Positions 7,765-15,319 of a DNA stretch of 64,000 nt are shown here, piece after piece. The notes beneath the pieces are model-generated. The model saw only the letters and a list, made by a program, of their open reading frames with translations. It was not told where the DNA came from and did no database searches. The stretch spans positions 1-64,000 of the forward strand of contig JANRFH010000012.1 of the NCBI GenBank assembly GCA_030725745.1. Reading direction: 5' to 3'. Each line of letters begins with the position of its first letter. The first letter of the stretch is position 1. The position numbers were made by a program, and so were the translations under genes. Source of the stretch: Akkermansiaceae bacterium (lineage in GTDB: Bacteria > Verrucomicrobiota > Verrucomicrobiia > Verrucomicrobiales > Akkermansiaceae).

Positions 7765-8370
7765 TCACAGCTCGTCTGTTTTGAACGTGGTGTATCCCTC
7801 GTAGTAGTAGCTGACGTCGATGCCTTTGAGGTAAACCTCCCGGTCATCGATCCGTGAGGTGAGTGCGTTTTTGAGCAGGTGCTTGATCTCGATGTCTTTG
7901 ACCACGCTGCGCTGCATCGCCATGAGGTAGTCTTCCTTATCGACCAGGTTCCAGTCCACCACTTGCTTGAGCTCCTGCCTGAAGATGAGGTCGAGCCAGA
8001 TTCGAGTCGCCCTTCCATTGCCATCCCGGAAGGGGTGGGCGACGTTCATTTCCACGTATTTCTCAATGATCTGCTCAAAGGTGCTCTGGGGCATGTTGTC
8101 GATATGCTCCAGACTGGGCTTGAGGAACATGACGGAGGCGAAGCGGAAGTTTCCTTTTGCCATGTTCACTTCCCTCAACTCCCCGGCGAAGGGGTAGATC
8201 TCCTCAAAGAGATACCGGTGGATGAAGGCAAGCCCCGCGTAGGTGCCAACCTCGGCCTTGCGGATGTCTCCCGAATCAAAGAGCTGCTTGGCCTTCCGCT
8301 TGCTGATCTCTTCCTCCGCTCTGGCGAGGGCTGCTTGGTCAGTGATATTGAGCTTGTTTGGTAAAATCAT
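7765..8370 (-). CDS. Fic family protein, class III-like
   Basis: This 201-residue single-domain Fic protein has the full active-site motif HPFRDGNGR at residues 112-120, expected to transfer AMP or another phosphate-containing group from a nucleotide to a target hydroxyl. The beta-hairpin/flap region is YPFAGELREVNMAKG (59-73). Near the C-terminus, SYYYEG (187-192) fits the [S/T]xxxE[G/N] inhibitory-helix motif of class III Fic enzymes, so the protein is probably self-inhibited. No separate antitoxin gene is seen next to it. It sits alone between repeat copy A and a 21-bp inverted repeat, in the accessory region. Confidence 0.9.
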   Translation of the reverse strand: MILPNKLNITDQAALARAEEEISKRKAKQLFDSGDIRKAEVGTYAGLAFIHRYLFEEIYPFAGELREVNMAKGNFRFASVMFLKPSLEHIDNMPQSTFEQIIEKYVEMNVAHPFRDGNGRATRIWLDLIFRQELKQVVDWNLVDKEDYLMAMQRSVVKDIEIKHLLKNALTSRIDDREVYLKGIDVSYYYEGYTTFKTDEL

Positions 8371-8534
8371 CGATTCCTAGATGCCTCTTCGATTTTCGCC
8401 CCAATGGTGACGGAGGTTTTGCTTCCCATTTCTATCCCAGTGGAACGGTGCGGGAAAGAAAAAGTCAGGAAAATCACTACCCAGATCAGAGCTAAGAATC
8501 ACGCTACAATATGCAGTGGTTTCCATATACTCTT

Positions 8535-8618
8535 TTCCTGCTTTCCTGCCTTCCTCATTGGAATTTCCAGATGAACGGATCAATTCGAAATAGAATAAGG
8601 AAGGCAGGAAAGCAGGAA
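8535..8618. repeat. 21-bp perfect inverted repeat
   Basis: The arms 8535-8555 and 8598-8618 are exact reverse complements, each built on TTCCTGCTTTCCTGCCTTCC plus one base, and are separated by 42 bp. The purine/pyrimidine asymmetry of the arms is striking. It lies upstream of the Fic gene with no gene of its own, so a MITE-like insertion is the likeliest nature. Confidence 0.75.
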
Positions 8619-8683
8619 TGGATTTAGCCATAAAAGCTCACCTGCCCCTTTGGGATCCTTGCTCCATATTTCTTATTTTGCGA

Positions 8684-8770
8684 TCAATCATCCTCAGCCT
8701 CGTCGCTTAACAGCTGATAGACCTTGAAGTTGTCGATGCGCAGGTGATTCCGCACGGTGCGGAAACCGTC
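8684..8770 (-). pseudogene. C-terminal fragment of a DUF6250-type gene
   Basis: The reverse frame encodes DGFRTVRNHLRIDNFKVYQL followed by eight acidic residues and a TGA at 8684-8686. The FRTVRNHLRIDNFKVY block is identical to the C-terminus of the intact gene at 9819-10556. Only the last 28 codons remain. Four bases upstream begins repeat copy B at 8774, so the rest was lost at the repeat boundary. Confidence 0.75.
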
Positions 8771-8773
8771 GAC

Positions 8774-8849
8774 GGGGTCAGGAGTTGCATTGAAACATTT
8801 TTACAGAAGAAACCTGTCAAAGAGTCCGCCGCCTAAAGTCAGCGCTCCA
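8774..8849 (+). repeat. GGGGTCAGG repeat, copy B
   Basis: A 76-bp unit aligned end to end with copy A: GGGGTCAGGAGTTGCATT, ACAG-N7-CTGT, CAAAGAGTC, GCCGCCTAAAG and GCTCCA. The final hairpin is decayed (GTCAGC instead of GGCGGC). Its last 11 bp contain the stop codon and last codons of the HTH-repeat gene, and its left end abuts the truncated DUF6250 fragment. Confidence 0.8.
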
Positions 8850-9594
8850 ATAGCTCCTTGCGTTTCTGATGAACGCGCTGGCGGCTGACGCCAAGTTCCC
8901 GGGCTAGTGCGGCACTTGGTTCCTTGATGATCCGCGCCATCACAGCGGGAGTCCAGATACCGGTGGAAGCCGCCCGCTTGCGGAAAGGGGCGATGCCCAA
9001 CGAGAGGCGTTTGAGGCGCACTGCGCTAGGTGATAGATTGAGGCGTGCGGCTAGATCCTTGTCTGTCATTGTCCCGAGCAGGGCGGTTTCCTTTGCCTTC
9101 CAGTCGGAAAGATAGCGGCGCGGGCGGATCACGGCCTTGCGCTTTAGGAAACTTCGGATGCCTAGCTGTCGGCGTTTGAGAGATACGGATCTGGTGGAGA
9201 TGCCGATTTTCTCTGCAACTGCCGGGTCGTGATCCGTGCCAAGCATGGCGATTTCCTCATCCGTCCAGGTATGCCAGGAATTGGAGGATATCGCGTAAGA
9301 TTCGATGCCGAGTGAAAGTCGTTTGATCGTTACCCTTCCGGGGGAGGCATTCATGATTTCCGCCACCTCCCTATCCGTCCGCGTTCCCAGCAGGGCGAGG
9401 TTCTCTTTCGTCCAGTTCAGCCTCTGTGATGTGCTTAAAGGTTCGATTTCCATGGAAGAGCGTTTTCGTGAGACCACGGCAGTCCGGATACCGATGCGGC
9501 GGGCGAGCTCCGCATCCGGGATTTTACCCAGTTTCGATAACTCTTTGCGGAGCCACTTATGCTTGCTCTTGGTTTTTTTAGGCTGCTTTTTCAT
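8839..9594 (-). CDS. Protein of five tandem 37-residue helix-turn-helix units
   Basis: This 251-residue, very basic protein consists of five units, each exactly 37 residues, starting at W14, W61, W110, W165 and W214. Linkers are 10, 12, 18 and 12 residues. Typical unit features are a leading W, LGT at 9-11, A at 18, S near 24, V at 28, KR at 31-32 and LG(I) at 35-37. The last unit lacks LGT and ends LLE. The S..xV..KR pattern is that of a helix-turn-helix recognition helix, so each unit probably contacts DNA. No catalytic domain is present. Similar HTH-repeat proteins of unknown role occur in Verrucomicrobiota and Planctomycetes. The gene is bracketed by direct repeat copies B and C, and B supplies its stop codon. 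Confidence 0.8.
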   Translation of the reverse strand: MKKQPKKTKSKHKWLRKELSKLGKIPDAELARRIGIRTAVVSRKRSSMEIEPLSTSQRLNWTKENLALLGTRTDREVAEIMNASPGRVTIKRLSLGIESYAISSNSWHTWTDEEIAMLGTDHDPAVAEKIGISTRSVSLKRRQLGIRSFLKRKAVIRPRRYLSDWKAKETALLGTMTDKDLAARLNLSPSAVRLKRLSLGIAPFRKRAASTGIWTPAVMARIIKEPSAALARELGVSRQRVHQKRKELLER

Positions 9595-9741
9595 GATGCT
9601 GGAGGAAGAAACGCTTGGGGAAACGTTGTGGAGATAGAAAGGAACGATGAACTTCCCTTGACAACAATGAAATGGCAGAAATTATCATTTTTTCACCCTA
9701 CCAGCAGCTCGCTTATCATCGGGGCGTTGAGCTTGCCATTC

Positions 9742-9794
9742 GGGTCAGATACACATCATAAGATTTTACAGCCGAAATCTGTCAAAGAGTCCGC
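9742..9794 (+). repeat. GGGGTCAGG repeat, degraded copy C
   Basis: GGGTCAG is followed at the expected distance by TTTTACAG-N7-CTGTCAAAGAGTCCGC, matching copies A and B in the middle section. The distal hairpin is missing. It lies between the HTH-repeat gene start and the 3' end of the DUF6250 gene, in the same orientation as A and B. Confidence 0.65.
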
Positions 9795-9818
9795 TTCATG
9801 CTCTGCCGATCACGCTGC

Positions 9819-10556
9819 TCAATCGCCCGAGAGCCTATAGACCTTGAAGTTATCGATGCGTAGGTGATTCCGCACCGTCCGGAAGCCAAACCAGCCTTCG
9901 GTGTAGGGCTCCTTGTCCTCGAAATCAAAGACCACCTCGCCATCGCGCAGGTATTGGATCTTCCCGCCATCCGAGATGATCTGGATCGTGAGGGTCTTGT
10001 TCGGGGCGTGCAGGAACTTCTTGTCCCGCAAATCATGCTCGGGAAGAACGGGACGCTCCCCACCGCCCTCATATCGGCGAAACCGGGTGGTCGTGTTTTT
10101 ATTCGCCCCATACCCCACGTAATACAATCGCAACGGATCGTAGTTCTTGAATAAGCCACCGCGCTTCTTGTCCGCGAAAAGGGCATCCGGATGCTTCGGA
10201 TCGGTCGCCATCCAGAAGCAGTTCAAATCACTCACCCGGTCGTGTTTTCCGCCTTCCAAAATCATCGTGGCTTCAAATTCGATCATGATCGCCCCCGAGA
10301 GCTTCTGCTTGAACCATACCGTGCATCCTTCCGCATCGTTGATGTCCAGTTCGCCGCCTTCCAGACGCGTCGTTCCGCCGGGCATCTGCTCCACGACCCA
10401 TTTTGAAAGATCCCCGTCGAAATTGTCCTGGTGAATCAGCTGTTTGTCCCCAATTTCGGACAAAGGCGCCGTCGATGCCGGCTCCGAATCCTCCGCAGGC
10501 AATAGCGGTGTCATCAAGGCACTGGCGCAGAGGAAAACATAGAATTTCATGCCCAT
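9819..10556 (-). CDS. Exported DUF6250-type (lectin-like jelly-roll) protein
   Basis: About 245 residues. The start chosen is MGMKFYVFLCASALMTPLLP at 10556, because GGAGAGG lies 8 bases before it and a signal peptide follows directly; a longer frame to 10598 is less likely. The mature part has HQDNFDGDLSKWVVEQ, NCFWMATDPKHPDA, RYEGGGERPVLPEH and the C-terminal FRTVRNHLRIDNFKVY, features of single-domain concanavalin-like DUF6250/DUF1961 proteins tied to polysaccharide binding or degradation. A truncated second copy of its end lies at 8684. No partner enzyme is adjacent. Confidence 0.7.
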   Translation of the reverse strand: MGMKFYVFLCASALMTPLLPAEDSEPASTAPLSEIGDKQLIHQDNFDGDLSKWVVEQMPGGTTRLEGGELDINDAEGCTVWFKQKLSGAIMIEFEATMILEGGKHDRVSDLNCFWMATDPKHPDALFADKKRGGLFKNYDPLRLYYVGYGANKNTTTRFRRYEGGGERPVLPEHDLRDKKFLHAPNKTLTIQIISDGGKIQYLRDGEVVFDFEDKEPYTEGWFGFRTVRNHLRIDNFKVYRLSGD

Positions 10557-10587
10557 GAAATACCCTCTCCACCCTTGAAAAAACAGG

Positions 10588-11319
10588 CTAAAGCACATTC
10601 AAGGATTCATCTGCTTCTGCATTCACCCAGCCTGCAACGACAGGCTCCAATCCCGCCGCAAGATCACGCGCAACGGCCTTGGCGGACGCCCGTTTCAAGG
10701 CTGCTTCCGCTCCGATGAAGTCGGGATCGTTCAGAGGTTTTACGGCAATCGTTTGGCCAGCGGATGCTTGGTAGGTGACGGGGTCTTCCATGAGTTGAGT
10801 AGGAGGGCGGTTATCTCCGGATTCTACCAGTTGCGGCGGGTCTTGGCTACCATCGTAGATCGACCACTCATCGACCACTTCGACATAGTCATTCCGTAAA
10901 TTCTCCATACCTCGCGCGAACCTCCGGTTGATCGTGTCTGCGGGGATGTCATGCCCCCCGAATCGAACCCGGCGTTCCACCCGGCGAATCGCAAACCCGG
11001 CATCAGGAAGGGAGAGAAAACAAAGCTTCACCGTATAGCCCTCCGCTTTCCACCGAGGGATGAGCCGCAGGTAGCAGCGGGTGGCGAGGGTGGTCTCCAG
11101 CGCGAAGCTTTTGCCGGACGCGACCAACTGATCAATGCGCTCCAGCATCAGGCGAGCGGCGGTGAAGGCGACCTGATCCGGCTGAAAAGGACTCAGCCCT
11201 GCTGCTATGAGATCCGCATTCACGAATTCCGGGCAATCGGCCTCATTTGGCAAAAACTCCCCGGCAAAAGTCGTTTTCCCCGCCCCATTGGGGCCTGCGA
11301 TGATGATGATCTTCTTCAT
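10588..11319 (-). CDS. Zeta toxin-like P-loop kinase, orphan
   Basis: 243 residues from the start MKKIIIIAGPNGAGKTTFAG; a GGGAGGG tract precedes this ATG, so a longer frame to 11343 is not favoured. Walker A is GPNGAGKTT, followed by FVNADLIAAGLSPF and the FALETTLAT segment. These are typical of Zeta/UNAG-kinase-like proteins that phosphorylate UDP-N-acetylglucosamine or another small substrate. No Epsilon-type antitoxin gene is seen on either side, so it may be a non-toxic relative. It is 31 bp upstream of the DUF6250 gene on the same strand. Confidence 0.8.
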   Translation of the reverse strand: MKKIIIIAGPNGAGKTTFAGEFLPNEADCPEFVNADLIAAGLSPFQPDQVAFTAARLMLERIDQLVASGKSFALETTLATRCYLRLIPRWKAEGYTVKLCFLSLPDAGFAIRRVERRVRFGGHDIPADTINRRFARGMENLRNDYVEVVDEWSIYDGSQDPPQLVESGDNRPPTQLMEDPVTYQASAGQTIAVKPLNDPDFIGAEAALKRASAKAVARDLAAGLEPVVAGWVNAEADESLNVL

Positions 11320-11446
11320 GCTGCCATCCCTCCCTTCATCCACGGATCATGAATCCAAGAACCGAGGAGCCAAGGGCATTCTTTTCCGCTCACAGTCATT
11401 GCAAAATATTTACACACCCTATCTGGAATATGTGCTACTCTAGGGT

Positions 11447-11908
11447 ATGAAAACGTTGTCCGCAATTTATCGCGGCGGCCTTGCAATCTCGGCCACCGTT
11501 ATCGCCTCCCTCCTGCTCATGGTTCAGGTGTCCACCGCAGACATCCCGGATCGGCACAGTTCCCACCTCTCCGGCATGTATGAGGTCTCCCAAAGCTCCG
11601 ACCCCGCCTTCCCCCTTGGGCAAGGCCGGGAGTGGTTCCTCGACTTTGGGGAGGGCACGACCACCGGCAATCTCAGCGGAACCGTCGCCGTCTCGCTCCG
11701 CGAAAACCCCAATGTCAAAGTCCGCATCATGGTCTGGCAGTATTACCCCGACCGCCGCATCCTCGTGATCGGAAATCAGACCGCCCAAGGTGCCCCCGCT
11801 GCTGTCGCAAGTGCCATCTGGTCAGTGCAGTCGCAATCCTCGGATCTCCACCTCGCCCGCAACAACCAGACCATCGTCCTCCAGCCTGCGAGCCGGAACG
11901 ACTATTGA
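11447..11908 (+). CDS. Exported hypothetical protein (153 aa)
   Basis: The first ~31 residues form a clear signal peptide (a basic start followed by a run such as ISATVIASLLLMVQVSTA). The mature part of about 120 residues is Gly/Ser/Asn-rich with no Cys. Segments include REWFLDFGEGTTTGNLSGTV and VRIMVWQYYPDRRILVIGNQ, suggestive of a small beta-sandwich. No family is recognised. It is transcribed away from the Zeta gene and converges on the serine hydrolase, with only 6 bp between their stops. Confidence 0.6.
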   Translation: MKTLSAIYRGGLAISATVIASLLLMVQVSTADIPDRHSSHLSGMYEVSQSSDPAFPLGQGREWFLDFGEGTTTGNLSGTVAVSLRENPNVKVRIMVWQYYPDRRILVIGNQTAQGAPAAVASAIWSVQSQSSDLHLARNNQTIVLQPASRNDY

Positions 11909-11914
11909 AATCCG

Positions 11915-13027
11915 CTAGTCCAGCAGCGCGACGAGGCCGGTGCAGCGCTCGCCGGGCATGACGTTGAGTTCCATTTGGTTCATCACGTAGGCGAAAGACA
12001 CGCCCGATGCGGGATCGCCGAAGCCATGGCTTCCTCCCGCGCCCGGATGCCCGAAGGCCGCCTGCGATTTCCCGTAGAGGTGGCGTTTTTTCTCTCCATC
12101 CGCATCCACGGGATCTTTCTGGCAGCCGCAGGTGAAAGCTGTTTCACGCAGCAGAACCTTGTCCTCGCCGCTGATCTGGAGAGTGCCCAGTGCCTCTCGG
12201 ACGGATGATGAAAACGGGCTGTCGAGTGCGCCGATGGCAGCTTGGTAAAACTTCGCCAAACCGTGCGCAGTGCCGACCCCGCCCATCGCCGGAAGCCCGG
12301 CCAACCATGCGCCCGGTGCATTCATTTCTGCGATGGCATGCAGCCCACGCGGTGAGGTAAAAGCGCGCCTCGTGGGGCTGTCGGGATTATTGAAAGCACC
12401 GTAAAAACCTTTCTCCAGCTCGGAGGGCTTCGTCCTGCCGGGGATGAGTTCCGCGACCCTGCCGTGCATTTCCTCGGGCAGGCCGATCCAGAAATCGATG
12501 TCGAGCGGTGCGGCGATTTCATCGTTCCAAACCTGGCCGAGAGTTTTCCCCTCCAGTTTCCTCACGCATTCATCGAGCATGAACCCCAAGGTGCGCGGAT
12601 GATAACCGTGCCCCTGCCCCGGCACCCATTCCGGCTCCTGATTCTCGATGGACGCGATCACCCCCGCGTGATCGAACACATCCGCCGACTTCACCAATGC
12701 CGCGAGGCCGCATTGATGTGAGAGCATTTCTCCGAAAGTCGCCGCATCCAGCGGGAAACCTGTCCACACCTCGGAAACGAGGCTTTCCTCATCGAGCCCG
12801 CGCTTGGAAAGGACGTGCAGCAGAGTTGCGGCCGCCGGTGCCTTGGTGGCGGAATAAACGGGAATGAGCGTGTCGTGATCCCATGGGCGGGTTTTCCCGC
12901 GATCGCACCAGCCATCTGCGAGGCCGAGGATTTCCTGCCCGTCTTTCCAGATGCTCAGGGAGGCACCGATCTCGCCGCGCTCGGTGAAATTCGCCGCGAA
13001 ATAGTCTTTGAGGCCTTGGAGATCCAT
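11915..13027 (-). CDS. Serine hydrolase, beta-lactamase/DD-peptidase (class C) family
   Basis: 370 residues. The SxxK nucleophile motif is SATK, in PVYSATKAPAAATLLHVLSK near residue 59. A Tyr-containing second motif lies in GQGHGYHPRTLGFML near 140, and the third-motif region is GAGGSHGFGDPASG near 330. There is no signal peptide, so it is probably a cytoplasmic esterase-like member (EstB/LACTB type) rather than a secreted lactamase. It follows hemB by 3 bp on the same strand, so the two are likely co-transcribed. Confidence 0.85.
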   Translation of the reverse strand: MDLQGLKDYFAANFTERGEIGASLSIWKDGQEILGLADGWCDRGKTRPWDHDTLIPVYSATKAPAAATLLHVLSKRGLDEESLVSEVWTGFPLDAATFGEMLSHQCGLAALVKSADVFDHAGVIASIENQEPEWVPGQGHGYHPRTLGFMLDECVRKLEGKTLGQVWNDEIAAPLDIDFWIGLPEEMHGRVAELIPGRTKPSELEKGFYGAFNNPDSPTRRAFTSPRGLHAIAEMNAPGAWLAGLPAMGGVGTAHGLAKFYQAAIGALDSPFSSSVREALGTLQISGEDKVLLRETAFTCGCQKDPVDADGEKKRHLYGKSQAAFGHPGAGGSHGFGDPASGVSFAYVMNQMELNVMPGERCTGLVALLD

Positions 13028-13030
13028 CGT

Positions 13031-14020
13031 TCAGCCCTCTGCCAGCCAGCCCGCGACGTCTTTGGCGAAATAGGTGAGGATCATGTCCGCACCCGCCCGC
13101 TTGATGCCGAGCAGACTCTCCATGACCACGGCCTTTTCATCCAGCCATCCGCCTGCGCAGGCGGACTTGATCATCAGATACTCGCCGCTCACCTGATAGG
13201 CGGCGATGGGTAAAGTCGTTTCATCGCGCAGCCTTGCGATGACATCAAGGTAGGGGCCGGCGGGTTTCACCATCACGACATCCGCACCTTCTTCCTCGTC
13301 CATGAGAAGCTCGCGCACGGCCTCGCGGACATTTCCCGGATCCATCTGATAGGTCTTCTTGTCGCCCTCCTTCGGCGCGGAGTCCAGCGCACCACGGAAT
13401 GGCCCGTAGAAGGCAGAGGCATACTTCGCCGTGTAGGCCATGATGCCGGTTTCCGTGAAATCCGCTTCGTCCAGCGCCATGCGGATCGCGCCGATGCGGC
13501 CATCCATCATGTCCGAGGGAGCGACGATGTCCGCCCCTGCCTGCGCGTGGCAGAGCGCCTGCCTGCACAGCACTTCCACAGTCTCGTCGTTGAGGATTTT
13601 CAGATCGTCTCCGTCGCGTACGACGATGCCGTCGTGGCCATCGGAGTTGTAGGGATCGAGCGCGACATCGGTGATCACGCACATGCCGGGGCAGGCGGAC
13701 TTGATGGCGCGGATCACGTTCGGGACGAGGCCGTTGGGGTTCGCGCACTCCATCGCATTTTGGCTTTTCAGGGATTCCTCGATTTTCGGGAAAAGCACCA
13801 CCGCACGGATGCCAGCCGCCCAAGCGGATTCCACCTCGGCAACGAGGCTTTTCACCGACCAGCGCGTGCAGCCGGGCATGGAGGCGATTTCTACATCCGT
13901 TTCATCCTCATGGAAGAAAACCGGTAGGATGAGATCCTCCGCATGCAGTCTCGTCTCGCGCACCAGCCCACGAATCGCAGGCGTTCTTCTGTTCCGTCGT
14001 CCGCGGATCATCATTTCCAT
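13031..14020 (-). CDS. hemB: Porphobilinogen synthase (delta-aminolevulinate dehydratase)
   Basis: 329 residues, the normal family length. The enzyme condenses two 5-aminolevulinates to porphobilinogen, the second committed tetrapyrrole step. The substrate-binding lysines are in YTAKYASAFYGPFR and VVMVKPAGPYLDV. The metal region reads DVALDPYNSDGHDGI, with Asp in place of the Cys residues of zinc enzymes, so this is a magnesium-type enzyme. The 5' side carries a 109-bp paired palindrome (14035-14143) that begins 14 bp from the start. It is followed at 3 bp by the serine hydrolase. Confidence 0.97.
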   Translation of the reverse strand: MEMMIRGRRNRRTPAIRGLVRETRLHAEDLILPVFFHEDETDVEIASMPGCTRWSVKSLVAEVESAWAAGIRAVVLFPKIEESLKSQNAMECANPNGLVPNVIRAIKSACPGMCVITDVALDPYNSDGHDGIVVRDGDDLKILNDETVEVLCRQALCHAQAGADIVAPSDMMDGRIGAIRMALDEADFTETGIMAYTAKYASAFYGPFRGALDSAPKEGDKKTYQMDPGNVREAVRELLMDEEEGADVVMVKPAGPYLDVIARLRDETTLPIAAYQVSGEYLMIKSACAGGWLDEKAVVMESLLGIKRAGADMILTYFAKDVAGWLAEG

Positions 14021-14034
14021 ACCGGGAGAGTCAG

Positions 14035-14143
14035 ATATGGAGCGCGGCTTTGCAAGCCGCTGTCTGCGTCTCCGTTATCACCATTCCACGCCGAATGAGG
14101 TAAACATCCGTCCCCAAGCGGCTTGCAAAGCCGCGCTCCATAT
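14035..14143. repeat. 27-bp perfect inverted repeat pair between acpS and hemB
   Basis: Arms 14035-14061 and 14117-14143 are exact reverse complements over 27 bp, centred on ATATGGAGCGCGGCTTTGCA. Each arm is itself nearly palindromic (GCGGCTT-TG-CAAGCCGC). The spacer is 55 bp. The element fills the gap precisely, from the base after the acpS stop to 14 bp before hemB, and would form a large hairpin in the hemB leader. Confidence 0.85.
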
Positions 14144-14533
14144 TCAGGCAGGATGCCTTAGAGCCACCGCGTTCGCAGCTGCGTATTCCTTGGCGTGGCT
14201 CAGGCTCACCTGCACCGCCGCGATGCCTTCTGATTCGAGAAACGCCGCTGCATTGCCGGAAAAGATCATGGTCGGAGCGCCGGACTCGCCGCGCAGGACT
14301 TCCATATCCAGCCAGCCCGCGTTTTTCCCGATCCCCGTGCCGAGGGCTTTGGAAACCGCCTCCTTCGCCGCAAACCGCGCCGCGTAGTGCAGTGCCGGAC
14401 GCTTCTGGCGACAGCAATACTCACGCTCACGCGGGGTGAAAAGCCGGTCGAGGAAATGATCTCCCTGCCGCTCGATGGCCGCCTCAATGCGATCCACCTC
14501 CACGACGTCGATGCCGATACCGTAAATAATCAT
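14144..14533 (-). CDS. acpS: Holo-[acyl-carrier-protein] synthase
   Basis: 129 residues. It transfers 4'-phosphopantetheine from CoA to apo-ACP. The motifs are IYGIGIDVVEVDRIEAAI at the N-terminus (metal-binding Asp 9) and RFAAKEAVSKALGTG near residue 53 (metal-binding Glu and catalytic Lys), then VSLSHAKEYAAANAV near the end. The start overlaps the pdxJ stop by 4 bp (ATGA), the common pdxJ-acpS arrangement. Confidence 0.95.
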   Translation of the reverse strand: MIIYGIGIDVVEVDRIEAAIERQGDHFLDRLFTPREREYCCRQKRPALHYAARFAAKEAVSKALGTGIGKNAGWLDMEVLRGESGAPTMIFSGNAAAFLESEGIAAVQVSLSHAKEYAAANAVALRHPA

Positions 14534-15267
14534 GCGTAGGATTTCATTCCCTCCACCATTTCCGCAACCGCTTGGCGCATGCCCACGGTCACCGCACGTG
14601 AGACGATGCTGTGGCCGATGTTCAGCTCCGTCAGATACGGGACTTTCAGCAGTTCGGAGAGATTCCGGTAGTTGATGCCGTGCCCGGCGTTCACTTGGAG
14701 GCCGCGACCGTGGCCACGCTCCGCCGCAGCAATGAGCCGCTCCATTTCCGCTGAGGGATCCTCCGCATTCGCGAAAGCCCCGGTGTGCAGCTCGATCATT
14801 TCCGCACCCGTGCGCGCCGCTTCGTCGATGTGCTCCGGGATGGGATCGATGAAAAGACTGACCCTGATCCCAGCGCCCTGTAGCCGGGAAACCGCCTCGC
14901 GCACCGTGCCGAAGAGAGCGACGACATCCAGCCCGCCCTCGGTCGTGACCTCTTCGCGTGTTTCCGGGACGAGGCAGGCAAATTCCGGTTTGAGGCGGAA
15001 GGCGAGATCCATCATTTCCTCGGTGATGCCGAGTTCTAGGTTAATCGGCAGGCCGCAGGCCTCTTTCACGCGAAAGACATCCGCATCCTGCATGTGTCGT
15101 CTATCGCCGCGCACGTGCATCGTGATCGAGTCCGCGCCTCCGGCCTTCGCCTCAAGAGCCGCCTCAACCACGGAGGGCTCGGCATTCGGCGAATCCGGTA
15201 AAAGTGCGTAGCGCGCCTGTCGCAGCGTTGCCACGTGATCGATGTTCATTCCAAGAAGGAGACTCAT
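14530..15267 (-). CDS. pdxJ: Pyridoxine 5'-phosphate synthase
   Basis: 245 residues. It condenses 1-deoxyxylulose 5-phosphate with 3-amino-2-oxopropyl phosphate to make pyridoxine 5'-phosphate in the DXP-dependent B6 pathway. The motifs are GMNIDHVATLRQARY, ADSITMHVRGDRRHMQD, INLELGITEEM and VNAGHGINYRNL. The substrate precursor is supplied by dxs, also present in this window at 27590. It heads the pdxJ-acpS(-hemB) transcription unit. Confidence 0.97.
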   Translation of the reverse strand: MSLLLGMNIDHVATLRQARYALLPDSPNAEPSVVEAALEAKAGGADSITMHVRGDRRHMQDADVFRVKEACGLPINLELGITEEMMDLAFRLKPEFACLVPETREEVTTEGGLDVVALFGTVREAVSRLQGAGIRVSLFIDPIPEHIDEAARTGAEMIELHTGAFANAEDPSAEMERLIAAAERGHGRGLQVNAGHGINYRNLSELLKVPYLTELNIGHSIVSRAVTVGMRQAVAEMVEGMKSYA

Positions 15268-15319
15268 GCATGAAAGCTAGACCTGCCTTCAGCGACCCGC
15301 AATGCAAGACTACAAGCAC

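Noticed and set aside
8377..8631. 84-codon reverse frame upstream of the Fic gene
   Set aside because: It spans the 21-bp inverted repeat and shows no protein-like pattern after it; better explained by the palindrome.
11390..11446. Sigma-70-like promoter before the exported protein at 11447
   Set aside because: Possible TTTACA and TATGTG hexamers exist but spacing and context are not convincing.
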